Part shown: piece by piece, positions 5,215 through 6,613 of the stretch
Position numbering within the stretch: the stretch's first letter is position 1
How the letters are laid out: the number at the start of each line of letters is the position of its first letter
NCBI GenBank assembly: GCA_964527205.1
Contig: CAZGQG010000058.1
Location: 1-6,613 of the forward strand
Length of the DNA: 6,613 nt
Direction of reading: 5' to 3'
Origin: JARICQ01 sp964527205
GTDB taxonomy: Bacteria > Bacillota > Clostridia > Tissierellales > Tissierellaceae
The notes under the pieces: generated by a model
Seen by the model: the letters and a program-made list of their open reading frames with translations, nothing else
Databases searched by the model: none
Told to the model about the DNA's origin: nothing
Position numbers and translations under genes: made by a program

Positions 5215-6613
5215 ACTTTACTTGTTTTATTATATAATCTGCCCTCTCCCTATCTATTTCACTATAGCAAAGGGGACAAACAGCACTGTCCAATAATAGC
5301 TTTTTATAGTCTTGGGAAAGACTATTTATCTTTTCTCTATTTTCCTTTAAGAACTCATCTGCCTTATTTCTTCTTTCCCTATTATCCCTGTAGATACTAT
5401 TTATTTGATTTAATCTATCCAGGGCCCTAAGCTTTCTTTCAAGGAGTCTTGCTCCCTCCTGAGATTTTTCTAGGCCTTGTAATTTGACTAGGTAGTTCTT
5501 ACCGGTATAGAGACTCTCATCTACCCTTTTTTTCACTTCTGCCAATCTATTTAAACTTTTTACCTCTCCTATATTCCTATCAATTTTAGAGATCTTCTCT
5601 GGGACCATGCCTATTTTACTTAGGGCATCACTAATCTCCTTGGAAGTACTTATCTCTTTAATATTATTTTCTCTTCTAATTTTAAGTCTTGAAAGTTCTC
5701 CCATCTGAACTCCTAACTTATCCATATCCTTTATATTGGAATCTATCTTTTCCAGATTTGCTAGAGACTTTACTATGTTTTTACTATCCTTTTTGTCCTC
5801 TATAAGTCTATGGTAAAGTTCCATAGTTCTTTTTAAACTCCTATATCTGGTGTGTTTTATTTGCAGATCCTTTAAATGTAAGTCTATCTTTTCTAGATTT
5901 TCAAGCTTTTCCATTTGATCCTCTAGAATTTTCTTATTTTTTTCTAACCTAGTTTTCTCTTCCAAGAGACTCTTAAGCTTTTCCATCCTCTTAGATTTAC
6001 TATCTATGGAATCTCTTATATTCTTCATTAAGCCTATCTTTTTCTTGGTCTCTTTTATATAGGCATATTCCTTTAACTCTTCCTGTAAGTCAGTAATTTC
6101 TCTTTCATACTTCTTCTCATCACTCTTTAAATTTCTTACATCCCTCAGGGTATTGCTTAGGGCATCATCTATAAGGTCTACACCTACAAGATAGCCTATA
6201 GAGTTGGCCTTGGTAGAGGATTTTTCAGATAAGAGAAAAGCTCCTTCCAACTGGTCACTTATATTTATAGCTTTGGATGTATCCTTGTCTAAGAGTATTT
6301 TCTCTATGCCAGTAGTGTCTATAACCTCTTCTGGCACCTGGAGGCCAAAGCCTTCATACTTTTCCTCCCCACCATCCTTGTCATAGACAAAGTAGGTGTT
6401 TTTACTCCTGCTCCTATATCTCTTAATACTGGTCTTGTCACTAAAAAATATACTTACACTGGCCTCAGTGGCTCCCTCTCTTATAAAATAGTCTCCCGCA
6501 GGATCATTGTAAAGAGCCCATTTAATAGCCCTTAAGATGGCTGTCTTTCCAGAATCAGAAGCTCCTACTATAATATTAAGACCCCTATCAAATTCCACAC
6601 TTGTGAATTTATG
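5213..6613 (-). CDS. N-terminal lobe of a split Rad50/SbcC-like ATPase, with zinc-hook motif (5' end outside window)
   Basis: The gene is cut by the right edge. The frame stays open to 6613, and the residues HKFTSVEF before the GTG at 6598 look like the usual beta strand leading into a Rad50-type Walker A, so GTG is probably not the start and 10-20 residues are missing. Numbered from that GTG (461 residues), Walker A is GASDSGKT (12-19), followed by the rest of the first lobe to about residue 150. Residues about 155-435 are a charged helical region with degenerate repeats. CPLC (C441, C444) forms a CxxC like the Rad50 zinc hook, and the protein ends 17 residues later. There is no signature motif, Walker B or H-loop; these are encoded two genes downstream. 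By family, such proteins move or unwind DNA ends for an Mre11/SbcD-type nuclease. No such nuclease is in the window, but it could lie just upstream. Confidence 0.87.
   Translation of the reverse strand, partial: HKFTSVEFDRGLNIIVGASDSGKTAILRAIKWALYNDPAGDYFIREGATEASVSIFFSDKTSIKRYRSRSKNTYFVYDKDGGEEKYEGFGLQVPEEVIDTTGIEKILLDKDTSKAINISDQLEGAFLLSEKSSTKANSIGYLVGVDLIDDALSNTLRDVRNLKSDEKKYEREITDLQEELKEYAYIKETKKKIGLMKNIRDSIDSKSKRMEKLKSLLEEKTRLEKNKKILEDQMEKLENLEKIDLHLKDLQIKHTRYRSLKRTMELYHRLIEDKKDSKNIVKSLANLEKIDSNIKDMDKLGVQMGELSRLKIRRENNIKEISTSKEISDALSKIGMVPEKISKIDRNIGEVKSLNRLAEVKKRVDESLYTGKNYLVKLQGLEKSQEGARLLERKLRALDRLNQINSIYRDNRERRNKADEFLKENREKINSLSQDYKKLLLDSAVCPLCYSEIDRERADYIIKQVK

Noticed and set aside
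6204..6386. Plus-strand 60-codon frame inside the Walker A gene
   Set aside because: It is antisense to the conserved first ATPase lobe, with no ribosome binding site or recognisable protein features.
6596..6598. GTG at 6598 as the start of the Walker A gene
   Set aside because: The frame continues upstream to the window edge with residues that fit the strand before Walker A, and no ribosome binding site is seen before the GTG.

Overview
This AT-rich window carries seven genes, all on the minus strand. Its full-length RNase Y with an N-terminal membrane anchor, strong GGAGG-type ribosome binding sites and AT-rich codons fit a low-GC Gram-positive anaerobe of the Clostridia. A Tissierellales-like source is my guess from sequence style, not something the window proves. 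No RNA gene, insertion sequence, CRISPR array or phage attachment site is visible. There is no gene-free stretch over 300 bases; the longest is about 160 bases, upstream of rny.

In the direction of transcription (right to left), the window opens inside a three-gene cluster (6613 to 4302). It encodes what looks like one Rad50/SbcC-type ATPase divided among separate polypeptides. The first protein has the Walker A lobe, a long repeat-bearing helical region and a CxxC zinc-hook-like motif near its C-terminus. The second is an 83-residue all-helical protein. The third has a short coil plus the signature, Walker B and H-loop lobe. The genes abut and each has its own start, so this looks like a real split rather than decay. 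The first gene runs off the right edge of the window.

Next comes a near-consensus housekeeping promoter, about 114 bases of leader, and rny (RNase Y, the membrane-bound endoribonuclease that initiates mRNA decay). The rny reading frame has no ATG, GTG or TTG that would include its membrane anchor. The only start that fits both the strong ribosome binding site and the expected N-terminus is ATT, which makes this leader the most interesting small-scale feature here. A clean intrinsic terminator follows rny.

The last group (2488 to 72) is a compact set of three genes: a PHP-domain phosphoesterase of the RNase AM / 3',5'-nucleoside bisphosphate phosphatase type, a PadR-family repressor overlapping it by 4 bases, and a class I PLP-dependent aminotransferase of the aspartate aminotransferase group. 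A 20-base inverted repeat between the terminator and the PHP gene is a possible operator. The window therefore combines probable DNA-end processing (split ATPase), RNA turnover (RNase Y, perhaps the PHP enzyme) and amino-acid metabolism, in at least two transcription units.
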